Source of the DNA: Klebsiella spallanzanii
Lineage (GTDB): Bacteria > Pseudomonadota > Gammaproteobacteria > Enterobacterales > Enterobacteriaceae
Reading direction: 5' to 3'
Assembly: GCF_902158555.1 (NCBI RefSeq)
Contig: NZ_CABGGS010000008.1
Location: 1 to 64,000, forward strand
Length of the DNA stretch: 64,000 bases
Within the stretch, counting starts at the first letter, position 1. Every line of letters starts with the position of its first letter. The notes below the pieces were generated by a model that saw only the letters and a list, made by a program, of their open reading frames with translations, was not told the DNA's origin and searched no databases. This document shows positions 45,741-56,358 of the stretch, piece by piece. A program made the position numbers and the translations under genes.

Positions 45741-48566
45741 ATGGATAAGATCGAAGTTCGGGGCGCCCGCACCCACAATCTCAAAAATATCAACCTCGTT
45801 ATCCCGCGCGACAAACTTATTGTCGTCACCGGGCTTTCGGGTTCAGGCAAATCCTCACTGGCTTTCGACACCTTGTATGCCGAAGGGCAGCGTCGCTACG
45901 TTGAATCGCTCTCCGCCTACGCGCGGCAGTTCCTGTCGCTGATGGAGAAGCCAGACGTCGATCATATTGAAGGGCTGTCGCCAGCGATTTCCATTGAACA
46001 GAAATCCACGTCCCACAACCCCCGCTCGACGGTAGGTACGATTACCGAAATTCACGACTACCTGCGTCTGCTGTACGCTCGCGTCGGCGAACCGCGCTGC
46101 CCGGACCACGATGTCCCGCTGGCGGCGCAAACCGTCAGCCAGATGGTCGACAACGTGCTCTCTCAGCCTGAAGGCCAGCGCCTGATGCTGCTGGCGCCAA
46201 TCATTAAAGAGCGCAAAGGCGAGCATAACAAAACGCTGGAGAACCTCGCCGGACAGGGCTATATCCGCGCCAGGATCGATGGCGAAGTCTGCGATCTCTC
46301 CGATCCGCCGAAGCTGGAACTACAAAAGAAACACACCATTGAAGTGGTTATCGACCGCTTTAAAGTGCGCGAAGATCTCAGTACCCGGCTGGCCGAATCT
46401 TTTGAAACTGCGCTGGAGCTCTCCGGCGGCACCGCTATCGTCGCCAATATGGACGACCCGAAAGCGGAAGAGCTGCTGTTCTCCGCCAACTTCGCCTGTC
46501 CGATTTGCGGCTACAGCATGCGCGAGCTGGAACCGCGCCTGTTCTCCTTCAACAACCCGGCTGGTGCTTGCCCAACCTGCGATGGCCTCGGCGTACAGCA
46601 ATATTTCGACCCTGAACGCGTCATTCAGAACCCTGAACTGTCGCTGGCGGGCGGGGCGATTCGCGGCTGGGATCGGCGTAATTTCTACTACTTCCAGATG
46701 CTGAAATCGCTGGCAGAACATTATGAATTCGATGTTGAAGCGCCCTGGGGCACGCTAAATGCCAACGTACAGAAAGTTGTCCTGTACGGCTCAGGCAAAG
46801 AGAATATTGAATTCAAATATATGAACGATCGTGGCGACACCTCAGTGCGTCGCCATCCGTTCGAAGGCGTGCTGCACAATATGGAACGCCGTTATAAAGA
46901 GACGGAATCCAGCGCAGTACGTGAAGAGTTAGCCAAATTCATCAGCAACCGTCCGTGCACCAGTTGCAACGGCACTCGTCTACGCCGCGAAGCACGACAT
47001 GTATTCGTGGAAAATACGCCGCTGCCGACCATCTCGGACATGAGCATCGGCCACGCAATGGACTTCTTCAATAACCTGAAGCTCTCCGGCCAGCGCGCGC
47101 AAATTGCCGAGAAAGTGCTGAAAGAGATTGGCGATCGTCTGAAATTCCTCGTTAACGTCGGTCTGAATTACCTGACCCTTTCCCGTTCGGCGGAAACTCT
47201 TTCCGGCGGTGAAGCTCAGCGTATCCGCCTCGCCAGTCAGATCGGCGCAGGCCTGGTCGGCGTGATGTACGTGCTAGATGAGCCCTCTATCGGCCTGCAC
47301 CAGCGTGATAACGAGCGCCTGCTCGGCACCCTGATCCACCTGCGTAATCTCGGTAATACCGTTATTGTCGTCGAGCACGATGAAGATGCCATTCGCGCAG
47401 CGGACCACGTGATTGATATCGGCCCTGGCGCCGGTGTGCACGGCGGCCAGGTCGTGGCCGAAGGTAAGCTGGAAGATATTATGGCGGTGCCGGAATCGCT
47501 GACCGGCCAGTTTATGAGCGGTAAACGCAAAATTGAGGTACCGAAACAGCGCGTACCCGCCAATCCGGAAAAAGTGCTGAAGATGACCGGCGCGCGCGGC
47601 AACAACCTGAAAGACGTGACGCTGACGCTGCCAGTGGGCCTCTTTACCTGCATCACCGGCGTATCCGGCTCGGGTAAATCGACGCTGATTAACGATACGC
47701 TGTTCCCGATCGCACAGCGCCAGCTTAACGGTGCAACCATCGCGGAACCCGCACCGTACCGCGACGTTCAGGGGCTGGAGCACTTCGATAAAGTCATCGA
47801 CATCGACCAGAGCCCCATTGGCCGGACGCCGCGTTCCAACCCGGCAACCTACACTGGCGTCTTTACGCCGGTCCGTGAACTGTTTGCGGGTGTCCCTGAA
47901 TCACGCTCGCGCGGCTACACGCCGGGACGTTTCAGCTTTAACGTACGCGGTGGTCGCTGTGAAGCCTGTCAGGGCGACGGCGTAATCAAAGTCGAGATGC
48001 ACTTCCTGCCGGATATCTACGTGCCGTGCGACCAGTGCAAAGGCAAACGCTATAACCGCGAAACGCTGGAGATTAAGTACAAAGGCAAAACAATTCATGA
48101 AGTGCTGGATATGACCATCGAAGAAGCGCGGGAGTTCTTCGATGCCGTTCCGGCGCTGGCGCGTAAGCTGCAGACCCTGATGGATGTCGGTTTGACCTAT
48201 ATTCGCCTTGGTCAGTCGGCGACCACGCTCTCCGGCGGTGAGGCCCAGCGCGTGAAGCTGGCGCGCGAGCTTTCCAAGCGCGGGACCGGGCAGACGCTGT
48301 ATATCCTTGATGAGCCCACGACCGGTCTGCATTTTGCCGATATTCAGCAACTGCTGGAAGTTCTGCACCAGCTACGCGACCAGGGCAACACCATCGTGGT
48401 GATTGAGCACAACCTGGATGTCATCAAGACGGCTGACTGGATTGTCGACCTTGGGCCGGAAGGCGGTAGCGGCGGCGGGGAAATCCTCGTTTCCGGTACG
48501 CCGGAAACGGTCGCCGAGTGCGAAGCTTCATATACTGCTCGCTTCCTCAAACCAATGCTGAAGTAA
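45741..48566 (+). CDS. uvrA: Excinuclease ABC subunit A
   Basis: DNA damage-recognition ATPase of nucleotide excision repair, 941 residues. It has two ABC modules: Walker [16 protein letters not shown] near 31 and [15 protein letters not shown] near 640, with signatures [12 protein letters not shown] and [12 protein letters not shown]. Zinc fingers are [10 protein letters not shown]...GACPTCDG near 253-280 and CEACQGDG...CDQCKGKR near 740-766. Expressed under LexA control from the box upstream. Confidence 0.98.
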   Translation: MDKIEVRGARTHNLKNINLVIPRDKLIVVTGLSGSGKSSLAFDTLYAEGQRRYVESLSAYARQFLSLMEKPDVDHIEGLSPAISIEQKSTSHNPRSTVGTITEIHDYLRLLYARVGEPRCPDHDVPLAAQTVSQMVDNVLSQPEGQRLMLLAPIIKERKGEHNKTLENLAGQGYIRARIDGEVCDLSDPPKLELQKKHTIEVVIDRFKVREDLSTRLAESFETALELSGGTAIVANMDDPKAEELLFSANFACPICGYSMRELEPRLFSFNNPAGACPTCDGLGVQQYFDPERVIQNPELSLAGGAIRGWDRRNFYYFQMLKSLAEHYEFDVEAPWGTLNANVQKVVLYGSGKENIEFKYMNDRGDTSVRRHPFEGVLHNMERRYKETESSAVREELAKFISNRPCTSCNGTRLRREARHVFVENTPLPTISDMSIGHAMDFFNNLKLSGQRAQIAEKVLKEIGDRLKFLVNVGLNYLTLSRSAETLSGGEAQRIRLASQIGAGLVGVMYVLDEPSIGLHQRDNERLLGTLIHLRNLGNTVIVVEHDEDAIRAADHVIDIGPGAGVHGGQVVAEGKLEDIMAVPESLTGQFMSGKRKIEVPKQRVPANPEKVLKMTGARGNNLKDVTLTLPVGLFTCITGVSGSGKSTLINDTLFPIAQRQLNGATIAEPAPYRDVQGLEHFDKVIDIDQSPIGRTPRSNPATYTGVFTPVRELFAGVPESRSRGYTPGRFSFNVRGGRCEACQGDGVIKVEMHFLPDIYVPCDQCKGKRYNRETLEIKYKGKTIHEVLDMTIEEAREFFDAVPALARKLQTLMDVGLTYIRLGQSATTLSGGEAQRVKLARELSKRGTGQTLYILDEPTTGLHFADIQQLLEVLHQLRDQGNTIVVIEHNLDVIKTADWIVDLGPEGGSGGGEILVSGTPETVAECEASYTARFLKPMLK

Positions 48567-48573
48567 TCTCATC

Positions 48574-48600
48574 TGCCTCTTCTCATCGCGGGAAGAGGCA
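48574..48600 (+). terminator. Hairpin after uvrA
   Basis: TGCCTCTT (48574-48581) pairs with AAGAGGCA (48593-48600), followed by TCATTTCATCTCATTTTT, a broken U-run. Weak terminator. Confidence 0.55.
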
Positions 48601-48698
48601 TCATTTCATCTCATTTTTCCTGCTGATATTTTGTGATTTGCAACCGGGCAGCATCTGTCATCAGATAGCGACCACGGCCATAAATTGCAGGATGCATC

Positions 48699-49109
48699 AT
48701 GTCTTTAAAGCACGGATTTTATCGCTACACCCTCAGTGCAGCATTGTTTGTGATTACCGCCTGCAGCTGGGTGGGTAGCTACAACAGCTCTGCGCACCAG
48801 CAGTTACTTATGCTGGAACAGCTTCATTTGCAATTTATCAGCGATGCGGCGGCGGTACCGGTTGATAAGCCGTTGCTAAGACAAGAGGATATCCAGATTC
48901 GTCAGCTCTTCAGCCTGGCGTTAAGCGATAGCGATGCACTCAGGCTAAATAACCTGCACGTGCTGGAGCAAAACTACCAGCGGCTATATGCGCATATATC
49001 CAGCCGGGATACCGCGCTGACGCCTTTCGAAGCCGGCGTTCTGACGCAACAAACGGAGAATCTTTATCAGCAGGCCATCAACGGCGAACAACAGCGCTCA
49101 GGGAAATAA
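48699..49109 (+). CDS. Putative lipoprotein of unknown function
   Basis: 136 residues. The N-terminus MSLKHGFYRYTLSAALFVITACSW carries a positively charged start, a hydrophobic core and ITAC, an acceptable lipobox with Cys22. The remainder is predicted helical (LEQLHLQFI, LALSDSDALRLNNLHVLEQNYQRLYAHI). The family is not recognised. It is three bases ahead of a second unknown gene and the pair lies between uvrA and yjbR, which E. coli K-12 lacks to my knowledge. Could be an envelope or surface-sensing accessory; no evidence decides. Confidence 0.7.
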   Translation: MSLKHGFYRYTLSAALFVITACSWVGSYNSSAHQQLLMLEQLHLQFISDAAAVPVDKPLLRQEDIQIRQLFSLALSDSDALRLNNLHVLEQNYQRLYAHISSRDTALTPFEAGVLTQQTENLYQQAINGEQQRSGK

Positions 49110-49111
49110 GT

Positions 49112-49429
49112 ATGTCCAACATAGAAGAATTAAGCGCCCAATTCATCGGTACCGGTGTTAATACAACAGAGTGGTTGCAGCTGATAAAAGAGATCGTCAA
49201 CGATGACGACAGCGGTATTCGCGACGCCGGGACACTCACGCTTCAGGCATTACAGGAGAATGCCCGCGGCTGGTTAACCCAGGACGACCTGATTTTATTG
49301 CTGCAAGGGCAGCGCGATATCGCCAGCATTCGCGCCAACAACGAGCGTATCGCAATGCAGACGCATCTTCAGTCCACGCTGCTTCGCCTGTTTGATATTA
49401 CGCTGCTGGCGCTGCTGGGTAGAATTTGA
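49112..49429 (+). CDS. Small protein of unknown function paired with the lipoprotein
   Basis: 105 residues, starting MSNIEELSAQFIGTGVNTTEWLQLIKEIVNDDDSG, helical and acidic, with a hydrophobic C-terminus LLRLFDITLLALLGRI that may touch or enter the membrane. Coupled to the upstream lipoprotein gene (3-base gap, GGGAAATAAGT before ATG). It is not recognised as a member of a known family. Its stop is two bases from the end of the convergent yjbR. Confidence 0.65.
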   Translation: MSNIEELSAQFIGTGVNTTEWLQLIKEIVNDDDSGIRDAGTLTLQALQENARGWLTQDDLILLLQGQRDIASIRANNERIAMQTHLQSTLLRLFDITLLALLGRI

Positions 49430-49431
49430 TG

Positions 49432-49785
49432 TTATGACAACAGCTTACGCTTGTTTTCGGGAAGCGTATCAAGCGCCTGCTGATATGAAGCATCAACGAG
49501 ATAATAAATTTGAGAATCAGGCAGGGAGCCATCAAGAAACACCGTACTCCAGTGGGCTTTATTCAGATGTTTGCTGGGGCGAACGTCACGATGCTGTTGG
49601 CGCAACAGTTCCGCAAGCTCGGGGCTGGTCTTTAACGATACCGCAGGCCGATTGTCCTCTACCTCTTTTACCATCGCAAACAGTACGTCAGCCGCTTTTA
49701 TCTGCGTCGCCTTCCAGTCGCTATGTACGCTTTGTTCCGCGCCCGGTTTCGCCATGCAGTACAGCAATAAATCCGAAATTGTCAT
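49432..49785 (-). CDS. yjbR: YjbR (MmcQ/YjbR family protein)
   Basis: 117 residues against 118 in E. coli, starting MTISDLLLYCMAKPGAEQSVHSDWKATQIKAADVLFAMV. The family has a CyaY-like fold with a conserved PGAE...W(K) surface and the motif SPELAELLRQQHRDVRPSKHLNKAHW near 60-85. Function is unknown; DNA binding has been suggested for relatives. It follows yjbQ by two bases on the minus strand, so the two form an operon. Confidence 0.92.
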   Translation of the reverse strand: MTISDLLLYCMAKPGAEQSVHSDWKATQIKAADVLFAMVKEVEDNRPAVSLKTSPELAELLRQQHRDVRPSKHLNKAHWSTVFLDGSLPDSQIYYLVDASYQQALDTLPENKRKLLS

Positions 49786-49787
49786 TT

Positions 49788-50204
49788 TTATTCCCCCATA
49801 AGCGTCGCGATGATGTGGCGCGATCCGCCGTGAATACGATGTTCCCCTAACCAGATACCCTGCCAGGTCCCTAGCCTCACGCGCCCATCACGAACGGGTA
49901 GCATCAGCGATACGCCCAGCATCGACGACTTAATGTGCGAGGGCATATCATCAGGACCTTCATAATCGTGTTCATACGGCGCGTTATCCGGTATGGCATT
50001 AAGAAAATACTGTTCCATATCGTAGCGGACGGTCGGATCGCAGTTTTCGTTTAGCGTCAGGGAAGCCGATGTATGCTGGAGCAGCAAATGCAGCAGGCCA
50101 GTTTTTACCCGCGACAGTTCGCGGATTTGACCGAGAATTTCATCAGTGACCAGGTGAAAGCCCCGAGATTTCGGGCCTAACGTCAGGGTTTGCTGATGCC
50201 ACAT
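49788..50204 (-). CDS. yjbQ: YjbQ (UPF0047, thiamine-phosphate-synthase-like)
   Basis: 138 residues, as in E. coli. UPF0047 signatures: [27 protein letters not shown] near 43 and the C-terminal [20 protein letters not shown] near 112-132, which forms the conserved pocket with histidine and glutamate. Some relatives show weak thiamine phosphate synthase activity; the true role is unknown. AAGGAG precedes the ATG. Confidence 0.92.
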   Translation of the reverse strand: MWHQQTLTLGPKSRGFHLVTDEILGQIRELSRVKTGLLHLLLQHTSASLTLNENCDPTVRYDMEQYFLNAIPDNAPYEHDYEGPDDMPSHIKSSMLGVSLMLPVRDGRVRLGTWQGIWLGEHRIHGGSRHIIATLMGE

Positions 50205-50286
50205 AAACAGCTCCTTTTACCAATGAATCTTCCTAAGTGTGCAGCAATAAGCGAAAAGGTAAAACCTCTGGCACATTATTTTGCAC

Positions 50287-50316
50287 AAAAAAACGGCAGC
50301 GTACTGGCTACCGTTT
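50287..50316 (-). terminator. Terminator of aphA
   Basis: AAAACGGCAGC and GCTACCGTTTT (50289-50315) form an imperfect stem. On the minus strand it is followed by a TTTTTTTG tail. Confidence 0.75.
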
Positions 50317-50346
50317 TAGCGATGTATGATTAAGCCATCGGGCAGC

Positions 50347-51060
50347 TTAATATTCTGAATTCACAATCACCTCTTCCCCCTGAGCGCCCGCCATCGGCAG
50401 AGGCTTATAGGAGGAGTTTGATGCCCTCAGAATGCGGATCCCGCGCGCACCAACCTCGCGGGCAGCGGAGATATCGTTATCTGAATCGCCGTAGAAGATT
50501 TTAATGCCCTTCTCCTGCAGCCACTGCGTTTTGGTATTCTGGCCAGGTTTATCGCCTGCAAAAATAACCGGATTCATATTCGCGGCCGGGATGAGGAAAT
50601 CATCCTGCAAGGTTTTAGATACCGTTTCAGTTTTGGTCTGACTGCGGCCAGTGACGAAAAAAACACTATCGCCGCGCTTCACGTGCATCGCAATCAACTG
50701 GCGAGCCACCTCTTTCGGCATACTGAATTCATCCCAGCCGTTGTTCATTTTTTCCCAGAACTCCGGGTTTTTTAGATAATCATCGCTGCCAGGAGAATAG
50801 GTTTTCTGCCCGCGCCAGAAGCCAGGGCTGGAAAACAGAACCGTATCATCAATGTCAAAGCCAACGGCCATCGGCTGACGCCCCAACAGGCTATTTTCAA
50901 TCTGAGCCACGGAAACCCAGTGGATAGGCGCCTGTTCAGCGAGTTTCGCCATATTTGTGCCCGTCCACAGCGGCTGCGGAGTGGAGGCGCGTGCAACGAC
51001 GGAGCTATTTAGCGTGAACAGTAAGCAGACGGCCCCAAAGGCCAGGGTGATCTTGCGCAT
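50347..51060 (-). CDS. aphA: Class B acid phosphatase
   Basis: Periplasmic nonspecific phosphatase and phosphotransferase of the HAD superfamily, 237 residues, homotetrameric in E. coli. Signal peptide [25 protein letters not shown]. The nucleophile motif is [13 protein letters not shown] near 70, motif II FVTGRSQ near 140 and motif [20 protein letters not shown] near 195. It has its own terminator downstream. Confidence 0.95.
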   Translation of the reverse strand: MRKITLAFGAVCLLFTLNSSVVARASTPQPLWTGTNMAKLAEQAPIHWVSVAQIENSLLGRQPMAVGFDIDDTVLFSSPGFWRGQKTYSPGSDDYLKNPEFWEKMNNGWDEFSMPKEVARQLIAMHVKRGDSVFFVTGRSQTKTETVSKTLQDDFLIPAANMNPVIFAGDKPGQNTKTQWLQEKGIKIFYGDSDNDISAAREVGARGIRILRASNSSYKPLPMAGAQGEEVIVNSEY

Positions 51061-51210
51061 ATTTTTCCCTAAATAATCGAATCGTTATTATTTTCAATAA
51101 TGTGTGTGCTTATTAATGCATCAAGACCTTAACCCCCACTGGCGCGGATAGGAAGGTTTTTCTACTCAGATGTCATATAAAAAGAGAATGATCACACTTC
51201 AGGAAGGGAA

Positions 51211-51240
51211 TTGCCCTCGCCAAAATATTGGCAAGGGCAA
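51211..51240 (-). terminator. Terminator of tyrB
   Basis: GCCCTCGCCAA and TTGGCAAGGGC (51213-51238) form a near-perfect stem 18 bases after the tyrB stop. The minus-strand tail is AATTCCC, so it is a weak intrinsic terminator by U-run. Confidence 0.55.
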
Positions 51241-51257
51241 AAGCGGTCAGTAAAAAC

Positions 51258-52451
51258 TTATATTACGGCAGCAAATGCCTGCGCCACGCGCTGGACGTTT
51301 CGTGAATTCAGCCCCGCGACGCACATACGGCCGCTGGCTATCAGGTAGACACCAAATTCATCGCGCAGACGATCAACCTGGGCTGCGCTAAACCCGGTGT
51401 AGCTAAACATTCCGCGTTGCTTAAGCAGATAATCAAAATTACCGCCCGGCACCGTATCTTTGAGCACGTTAACCAGTTCCTGACGCATAGCCAGAATACG
51501 GGTACGCATCCCTTCAACTTCTGCCAGCCATGCAGCTTTCAGTTCGCTGTCGCCCAGAACCGTAGCAACCACCTGCGCGCCAAAGTTTGGCGGGCTGGAG
51601 TAGTTACGACGGACGGTCGCCTTCAGTTGCCCCAGCACACGACTGGCGGTTTCTGCGTCTTCACAAACGATCGACAAACCACCTACGCGCTCGCCGTACA
51701 GGGAGAAAATTTTCGAGAAGGAGTTGCTGACCAGCATTGGCATCCCGGCGTTCGCAATGGCGCGGATAGCGTAGGCATCCTCTTCGATTCCAGCACCAAA
51801 GCCCTGATAAGCGATATCCAGGAAAGGAATCAGATTACGCGCTTTCAGCACCTTAACCACTTCATCCCACTGAGCGTCACTGAGATCGGCTCCGGTCGGG
51901 TTGTGACAGCACGGATGCAGCAGCACAATATCGCGCTCCGGCAGCGTGTTAATTTTTTCCAGGAAATCCTCGAAACGCACGCCATTGGTTTCATCATCAA
52001 ACCAAGGGTAAGTACTCACTTCGAATCCGGCCCCTTCAAATATGGCGATGTGATTTTCCCACGTCGGATCGCTAACCCATACGCGTGCCCCTGGGAAGTA
52101 ACGTTTCAGGAAATCAGCGCCCACTTTCAGCGCGCCGGAACCGCCCAGCGTTTGAATAGAGGCTACGCGATTTTGCGCCAGCACTGGATGGTCAGCACCG
52201 AATAGCAGCGGCGCTATAGCGTGACGATAGGTATTAAGTCCTTCCATCGGCAAATAGAGCGAAGCGCCGTGCGGCTGGGCATTCAGGCGAGCTTCCGCTT
52301 CGGCAACCGCCTGTAGCTGTGGAATAATCCCGTCTTCATTGTAATAGAGACCGATGCTGAGATTTACTTTGTCACTACGCGGATCTTCTTTGAAACGCTC
52401 CATCAGGGAGAGAATGGGGTCGCCAGCGTAGGCGTCAACTTTCTGAAACAC
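51258..52451 (-). CDS. tyrB: Tyrosine (aromatic amino acid) aminotransferase
   Basis: Class I PLP aminotransferase for tyrosine, phenylalanine and leucine synthesis, 397 residues as in E. coli. It starts [19 protein letters not shown] after GTG at 52451, with GGAG 11 bases upstream; E. coli tyrB also uses GTG. The PLP lysine is in [16 protein letters not shown] near 247 and the substrate arginine in [11 protein letters not shown] near 375. An upstream in-frame ATG at 52562 would add 37 unlikely residues. TyrR control is expected, but I could not place clear boxes. Confidence 0.95.
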   Translation of the reverse strand: MFQKVDAYAGDPILSLMERFKEDPRSDKVNLSIGLYYNEDGIIPQLQAVAEAEARLNAQPHGASLYLPMEGLNTYRHAIAPLLFGADHPVLAQNRVASIQTLGGSGALKVGADFLKRYFPGARVWVSDPTWENHIAIFEGAGFEVSTYPWFDDETNGVRFEDFLEKINTLPERDIVLLHPCCHNPTGADLSDAQWDEVVKVLKARNLIPFLDIAYQGFGAGIEEDAYAIRAIANAGMPMLVSNSFSKIFSLYGERVGGLSIVCEDAETASRVLGQLKATVRRNYSSPPNFGAQVVATVLGDSELKAAWLAEVEGMRTRILAMRQELVNVLKDTVPGGNFDYLLKQRGMFSYTGFSAAQVDRLRDEFGVYLIASGRMCVAGLNSRNVQRVAQAFAAVI

Positions 52452-52576
52452 GTGATGTTTCTCCAGGTTTACATGAGGCAAGTCATAACACAATAAACCG
52501 GATGCGAAGGAAGATCGAGAGGATGTTGGTGGATAAAACGGACCAGAGAGGGTCTGACACAACAGAGTCGATGTCC

Positions 52577-52640
52577 TTCCCGGGTTGCGGCGTAAACGCC
52601 TTACCCGGGATACCCAACGGCACTAACCTGTAGCCGGGGA
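52577..52640. repeat. REP unit between tyrB and alr
   Basis: CCCGGGTTGCGGCGTAAACG then CCTTACCCGGG (52578-52608) is almost identical to the unit at 21432-21462. A partial partner TGTAGCCGGGGAA follows. It lies in the tyrB leader side behind the alr stop. Confidence 0.75.
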
Positions 52641-52659
52641 AAATAAAAATATGTAGAAA

Positions 52660-53739
52660 TTAATCGACGTACTTCATCGACACCCGTGAAGTCAGGCGCG
52701 TGATAAGTTCGTAACCACTTACTTTTGTGATCTCAGCAATGCGCTCGACGGGCAAACCTTCACCCCAGAGCACAACCGGGTCGCCAGCTTTGTCCTGCGC
52801 TTGCGGCCCCAGGTCGACGCAAATCATATCCATCGCCACGCGCCCGACAATGGGGACTTCGCGGCCATTAACCAGCACCGGCGTTCCGGATGGCGCAGCA
52901 CGCGGATAACCGTCGCCGTAGCCCATCGCGACGACGCCTAAACGCGTATCACGCTCGCTAATCCAGGTTCCACCATAACCAACCGGCTCACCGGTTTTAT
53001 GCTCGCGGACCGCGATCAGGCTGGAGGTCAGGGACATGACCGGCTGGCAGCCAAAATCTGCACCAGTAGACTGATTTTCCAGCGGCGATACGCCGTAAAG
53101 AATGATCCCCGGACGCGCCCAGTCGAAGTGCGACTGCGGCCACAGCAGAATCCCACCAGACGCGGCGATAGAGCGCAGCCCCGGTTTACCCTCTGTGAAA
53201 GAAGTAAAGATATCCAGCTGACGTTCAGTCGCACCGCACTCAGGCTCATCCGCCCGAGCAAAGTGGCTGACGACGTTGACCGGCTGGCGGACGTTTTTGC
53301 ACTGGCTAAGGCGCTGATAAAAAGCCTCTGCCTGTTCCGGCAGAACGCCGAGTCGATGCATCCCGGTATCCAGCTTCATCCACACGGTCACGGGTTCGGG
53401 TAAATCAGCCTCTTCCAGCGCCGCCAGCTGTTCCGGGCTATGTACCGCCGTCTGCAGGCGCTGGGCGGAGATCACCGGCAGATCGGCGGCCTCAAAGAAA
53501 CCTTCCAGCAACAGGATCGGCTGGGCGATGCCGCCCGCGCGCAGGCGCAAGGCCTCTTCGAGACGGGCGACGCCAAAGGCATCGGCGTCAGGGAGCGTTC
53601 GCGCGGTCTCAAGAAGACCGTGTCCGTAAGCGTTCGCTTTCACCACCGCAACCAGTTTGCTGGCAGGCGCCAGTTCGCGTAGACGTTGCAGGTTGTGTCG
53701 CAGAGCGCGGCGGTTAATGACTACAGTTGCCGCTTGCAT
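52660..53739 (-). CDS. alr: Alanine racemase, constitutive
   Basis: PLP enzyme that makes D-alanine for peptidoglycan, 359 residues, as in E. coli. The PLP lysine is in [10 protein letters not shown] near 34, the catalytic tyrosine in GYGGTW and [11 protein letters not shown] near 255, and the fold-III barrel is followed by a C-terminal beta domain. ATG 53739 begins [20 protein letters not shown]; a reading from 53766 adds nine residues without support. Minus strand after dnaB with a 151-base gap. Confidence 0.96.
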   Translation of the reverse strand: MQAATVVINRRALRHNLQRLRELAPASKLVAVVKANAYGHGLLETARTLPDADAFGVARLEEALRLRAGGIAQPILLLEGFFEAADLPVISAQRLQTAVHSPEQLAALEEADLPEPVTVWMKLDTGMHRLGVLPEQAEAFYQRLSQCKNVRQPVNVVSHFARADEPECGATERQLDIFTSFTEGKPGLRSIAASGGILLWPQSHFDWARPGIILYGVSPLENQSTGADFGCQPVMSLTSSLIAVREHKTGEPVGYGGTWISERDTRLGVVAMGYGDGYPRAAPSGTPVLVNGREVPIVGRVAMDMICVDLGPQAQDKAGDPVVLWGEGLPVERIAEITKVSGYELITRLTSRVSMKYVD

Positions 53740-53782
53740 TTGAATTCCTTGGGTTATTTGTCTCAAATTTGGCGTTATTGTT

Positions 53783-53840
53783 GCAGCGAGTTTGGGTGCG
53801 GCCAGCGCGCAGCCACCGGAGCGTACTGAAGTACGTGAGG
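53783..53840. repeat. Imperfect palindromic element between dnaB and alr
   Basis: GCGCAGCCACC...GGATGGCGAGC encloses the perfect hairpin CGTAC-TGAA-GTACG (53821-53834). It is not ERIC or REP by its sequence. It may act as an mRNA stem between dnaB and alr. Confidence 0.4.
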
Positions 53841-53890
53841 ATGGCGAGCACTGCCCAATCCCAAAATCGCAAATAAAATAGCCAAATTAC

Positions 53891-55306
53891 TTACTCGTCG
53901 TCGTATTGTGGACCGGCATAGTTATCAAAGCGCGACCACTGACCGTTAAACGTCAAACGTACCGTCCCGATGGGGCCGTTACGCTGTTTACCAATAATAA
54001 TTTCGGCGATGCCTTTTAAATCACTGTTCTCGTGATACACCTCATCACGATAGATAAACATGATTAAGTCAGCATCCTGCTCGATGGAGCCGGATTCACG
54101 CAGGTCCGAGTTGACCGGGCGCTTATCCGCACGCTGTTCCAGAGAGCGGTTAAGCTGCGACAGTGCGACCACCGGGACATGCAGTTCTTTGGCCAGCGCC
54201 TTCAAAGAGCGGGAAATTTCGGCGATTTCCAGAGTACGGTTATCGGAGAGCGACGGCACGCGCATCAATTGCAGGTAGTCGATCATGATAAGACCGATAC
54301 CATCATGTTCACGGGCAATACGGCGCGCGCGGGAGCGCACTTCCGTTGGCGTCAGGCCGGAGGAGTCATCAATATAGATGTTGCGTTTTTCCAGCAGGAT
54401 CCCCATGGTGCCGGAAATCCGCGCCCAGTCTTCGTCATCCAGCTGACCGGTTCGAATACGAGTCTGGTCAACGCGCGACAGCGAGGCCAGAGAACGCATC
54501 ATAATCTGTTCCGAGGGCATCTCAAGACTGAAGATTAAGACCGGCTTATCCTGCAACATCGCCGCGTTTTCAACGAGGTTCATTGCAAAGGTCGTCTTAC
54601 CCATTGATGGACGCGCGGCGACGATTATCAGGTCCGACGGCTGAAGACCGGCGGTCTTTTTGTTGAGATCGTCATAGCCGGTGTTAACCCCGGTAACGCC
54701 GTCATGCGGCTGTTGAAATAGCTGCTCAATACGCGCGACTGTGGCATCCAGCACGTCGGCGATATTTTTGGGGCCTTCATCTTTATTGGCGCGGCTTTCG
54801 GCGATCTTGAAGACTCTGGACTCAGCCAGATCGAGCAGATCTTCACTGGTGCGGCCCTGTGGATCGAAACCCGCTTCGGCAATCTCATTGGCTACCGAGA
54901 TCATTTCGCGTACTACCGCCCGTTCGCGAACAATATCGGCGTATGCGCTGATGTTCGCTGCACTTGGCGTATTTTTCGATAATTCCGCCAGATAGGCGAA
55001 TCCGCCGACGCTGTCCAGTTGCCCCTGACGCTCCAGCGATTCCGCGAGCGTAATCAGGTCAATCGGGCTTCCCGACTCCTGCAGGCGCGCCATTTCGGTA
55101 AAAATATGGCGATGCGGGCGGGTATAAAAATCTTCCGAAACAACGCGTTCGGCAACGTCGTCCCAGCGTTCGTTATCCAGCATTAAACCGCCCAACACCG
55201 ACTGTTCCGCTTCAATCGAGTGCGGCGGGACTTTCAACCCATCGAGCGGATAGTCTCGCACGCGGGGTTCAGTCTGTGGTTTGTTGAAGGGTTTATTTCC
55301 TGCCAT
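53891..55306 (-). CDS. dnaB: Replicative DNA helicase
   Basis: Hexameric 5'-3' fork helicase, 471 residues, as in E. coli. N-terminal helical domain (PHSIEAEQSVLGGLMLDNERWDDV near 27) binds primase. The RecA-like C-terminal domain has Walker A ARPSMGKTTFAMN near 230, Walker B MIDYLQLM near 340 and the conserved SQLNRSLEQRADKRP near 400. No intein is present. It is divergent from qor, with starts 61 bases apart. Confidence 0.98.
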   Translation of the reverse strand: MAGNKPFNKPQTEPRVRDYPLDGLKVPPHSIEAEQSVLGGLMLDNERWDDVAERVVSEDFYTRPHRHIFTEMARLQESGSPIDLITLAESLERQGQLDSVGGFAYLAELSKNTPSAANISAYADIVRERAVVREMISVANEIAEAGFDPQGRTSEDLLDLAESRVFKIAESRANKDEGPKNIADVLDATVARIEQLFQQPHDGVTGVNTGYDDLNKKTAGLQPSDLIIVAARPSMGKTTFAMNLVENAAMLQDKPVLIFSLEMPSEQIMMRSLASLSRVDQTRIRTGQLDDEDWARISGTMGILLEKRNIYIDDSSGLTPTEVRSRARRIAREHDGIGLIMIDYLQLMRVPSLSDNRTLEIAEISRSLKALAKELHVPVVALSQLNRSLEQRADKRPVNSDLRESGSIEQDADLIMFIYRDEVYHENSDLKGIAEIIIGKQRNGPIGTVRLTFNGQWSRFDNYAGPQYDDE

Positions 55307-55367
55307 AGTGAATGGAGTTACCGAGATAGTGAATGGGTCGAAAGATTACCACATTTATGGAGGAAGC

Positions 55368-56351
55368 ATGGCAACACGAATTGAATTTCACAAGCACGGA
55401 GGGCCTGAAGTTCTGCAAGCGGTGGAGTTCACGCCGAAGGATCCGGCAGAGCACGAAATTCAGGTAGAGAATAAGGCCATTGGCATCAACTACATCGATA
55501 CCTACATCCGCAGCGGCCTCTACCCGCCGCCATCATTGCCGAGCGGACTGGGCACCGAAGCCGCGGGTATAGTGAGTAAAGTCGGCAGCGGCGTGAAGCA
55601 TATTAAAGCTGGCGATCGGGTGGTCTACGCGCAATCAGCGCTGGGGGCCTATAGCTCCGTGCACAACGTCCCCGCCGATAAAGCCGCGATTTTGCCGGAG
55701 GCTATCTCTTTCGAGCAGGCAGCAGCTTCGTTCCTGAAAGGGCTAACGGTCTACTATCTGCTGCGTAAAACCTACGAAATCAAAGCGGGTGAGACATTCT
55801 TGTTTCATGCAGCGGCCGGTGGCGTTGGGCTGATCGCCTGCCAGTGGGCAAAGGCGCTGGGGGCTAAACTCATCGGTACCGTCGGCAGCGCGCAAAAAGC
55901 CGAACGCGCCAGACAAGCCGGAGCCTGGCAGATCATTAACTACCGCGAAGAGAATATCGTCGAGCGCCTGAAAGAGATAACCGACGGTAAGAAAGTCCAC
56001 GTCGTTTATGATTCAGTCGGTAAAGATACCTGGGAAGCCTCTCTTGACTGCCTGCAACGTCGAGGATTGATGGTGAGCTTCGGCAACTCTTCTGGCCCGG
56101 TGACTGGCGTAAATCTTGGGATCCTCAACCAGAAAGGTTCACTGTATGTGACACGCCCTTCTCTGCAAGGCTATATCACCACTCGTGAAGAGCTAACGGA
56201 AGCCAGCAACGAGCTGTTCTCGCTGATCGCCAGCGGCGTGATAAAAGTGGATGTGGCAGAGAGCCAGAAATATGCATTAACCGATGCCAGACGCGCGCAT
56301 GAGGTGCTGGAAAGCCGGGCGACGCAGGGTTCGAGCTTGCTGTTGCCATAG
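55368..56351 (+). CDS. qor: NADPH:quinone oxidoreductase (zeta-crystallin-like)
   Basis: Medium-chain dehydrogenase/reductase without the zinc site, 327 residues, as in E. coli Qor. It starts MATRIEFHKHGGPEVLQAVEF; the nucleotide motif is AAAGGVGLIACQWAKALGAKLIGTVG near 150-175. It reduces quinones with NADPH in the cytoplasm. ATG 55368 follows GGAGG; the reading from 55281 runs back into dnaB and is not used. An ERIC element begins eight bases after the stop. Confidence 0.95.
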   Translation: MATRIEFHKHGGPEVLQAVEFTPKDPAEHEIQVENKAIGINYIDTYIRSGLYPPPSLPSGLGTEAAGIVSKVGSGVKHIKAGDRVVYAQSALGAYSSVHNVPADKAAILPEAISFEQAAASFLKGLTVYYLLRKTYEIKAGETFLFHAAAGGVGLIACQWAKALGAKLIGTVGSAQKAERARQAGAWQIINYREENIVERLKEITDGKKVHVVYDSVGKDTWEASLDCLQRRGLMVSFGNSSGPVTGVNLGILNQKGSLYVTRPSLQGYITTREELTEASNELFSLIASGVIKVDVAESQKYALTDARRAHEVLESRATQGSSLLLP

Positions 56352-56358
56352 TTATGGC

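Noticed and set aside
51417-52205. 262-codon open frame on the plus strand
   Set aside because: Antisense to tyrB, with no supporting signals.
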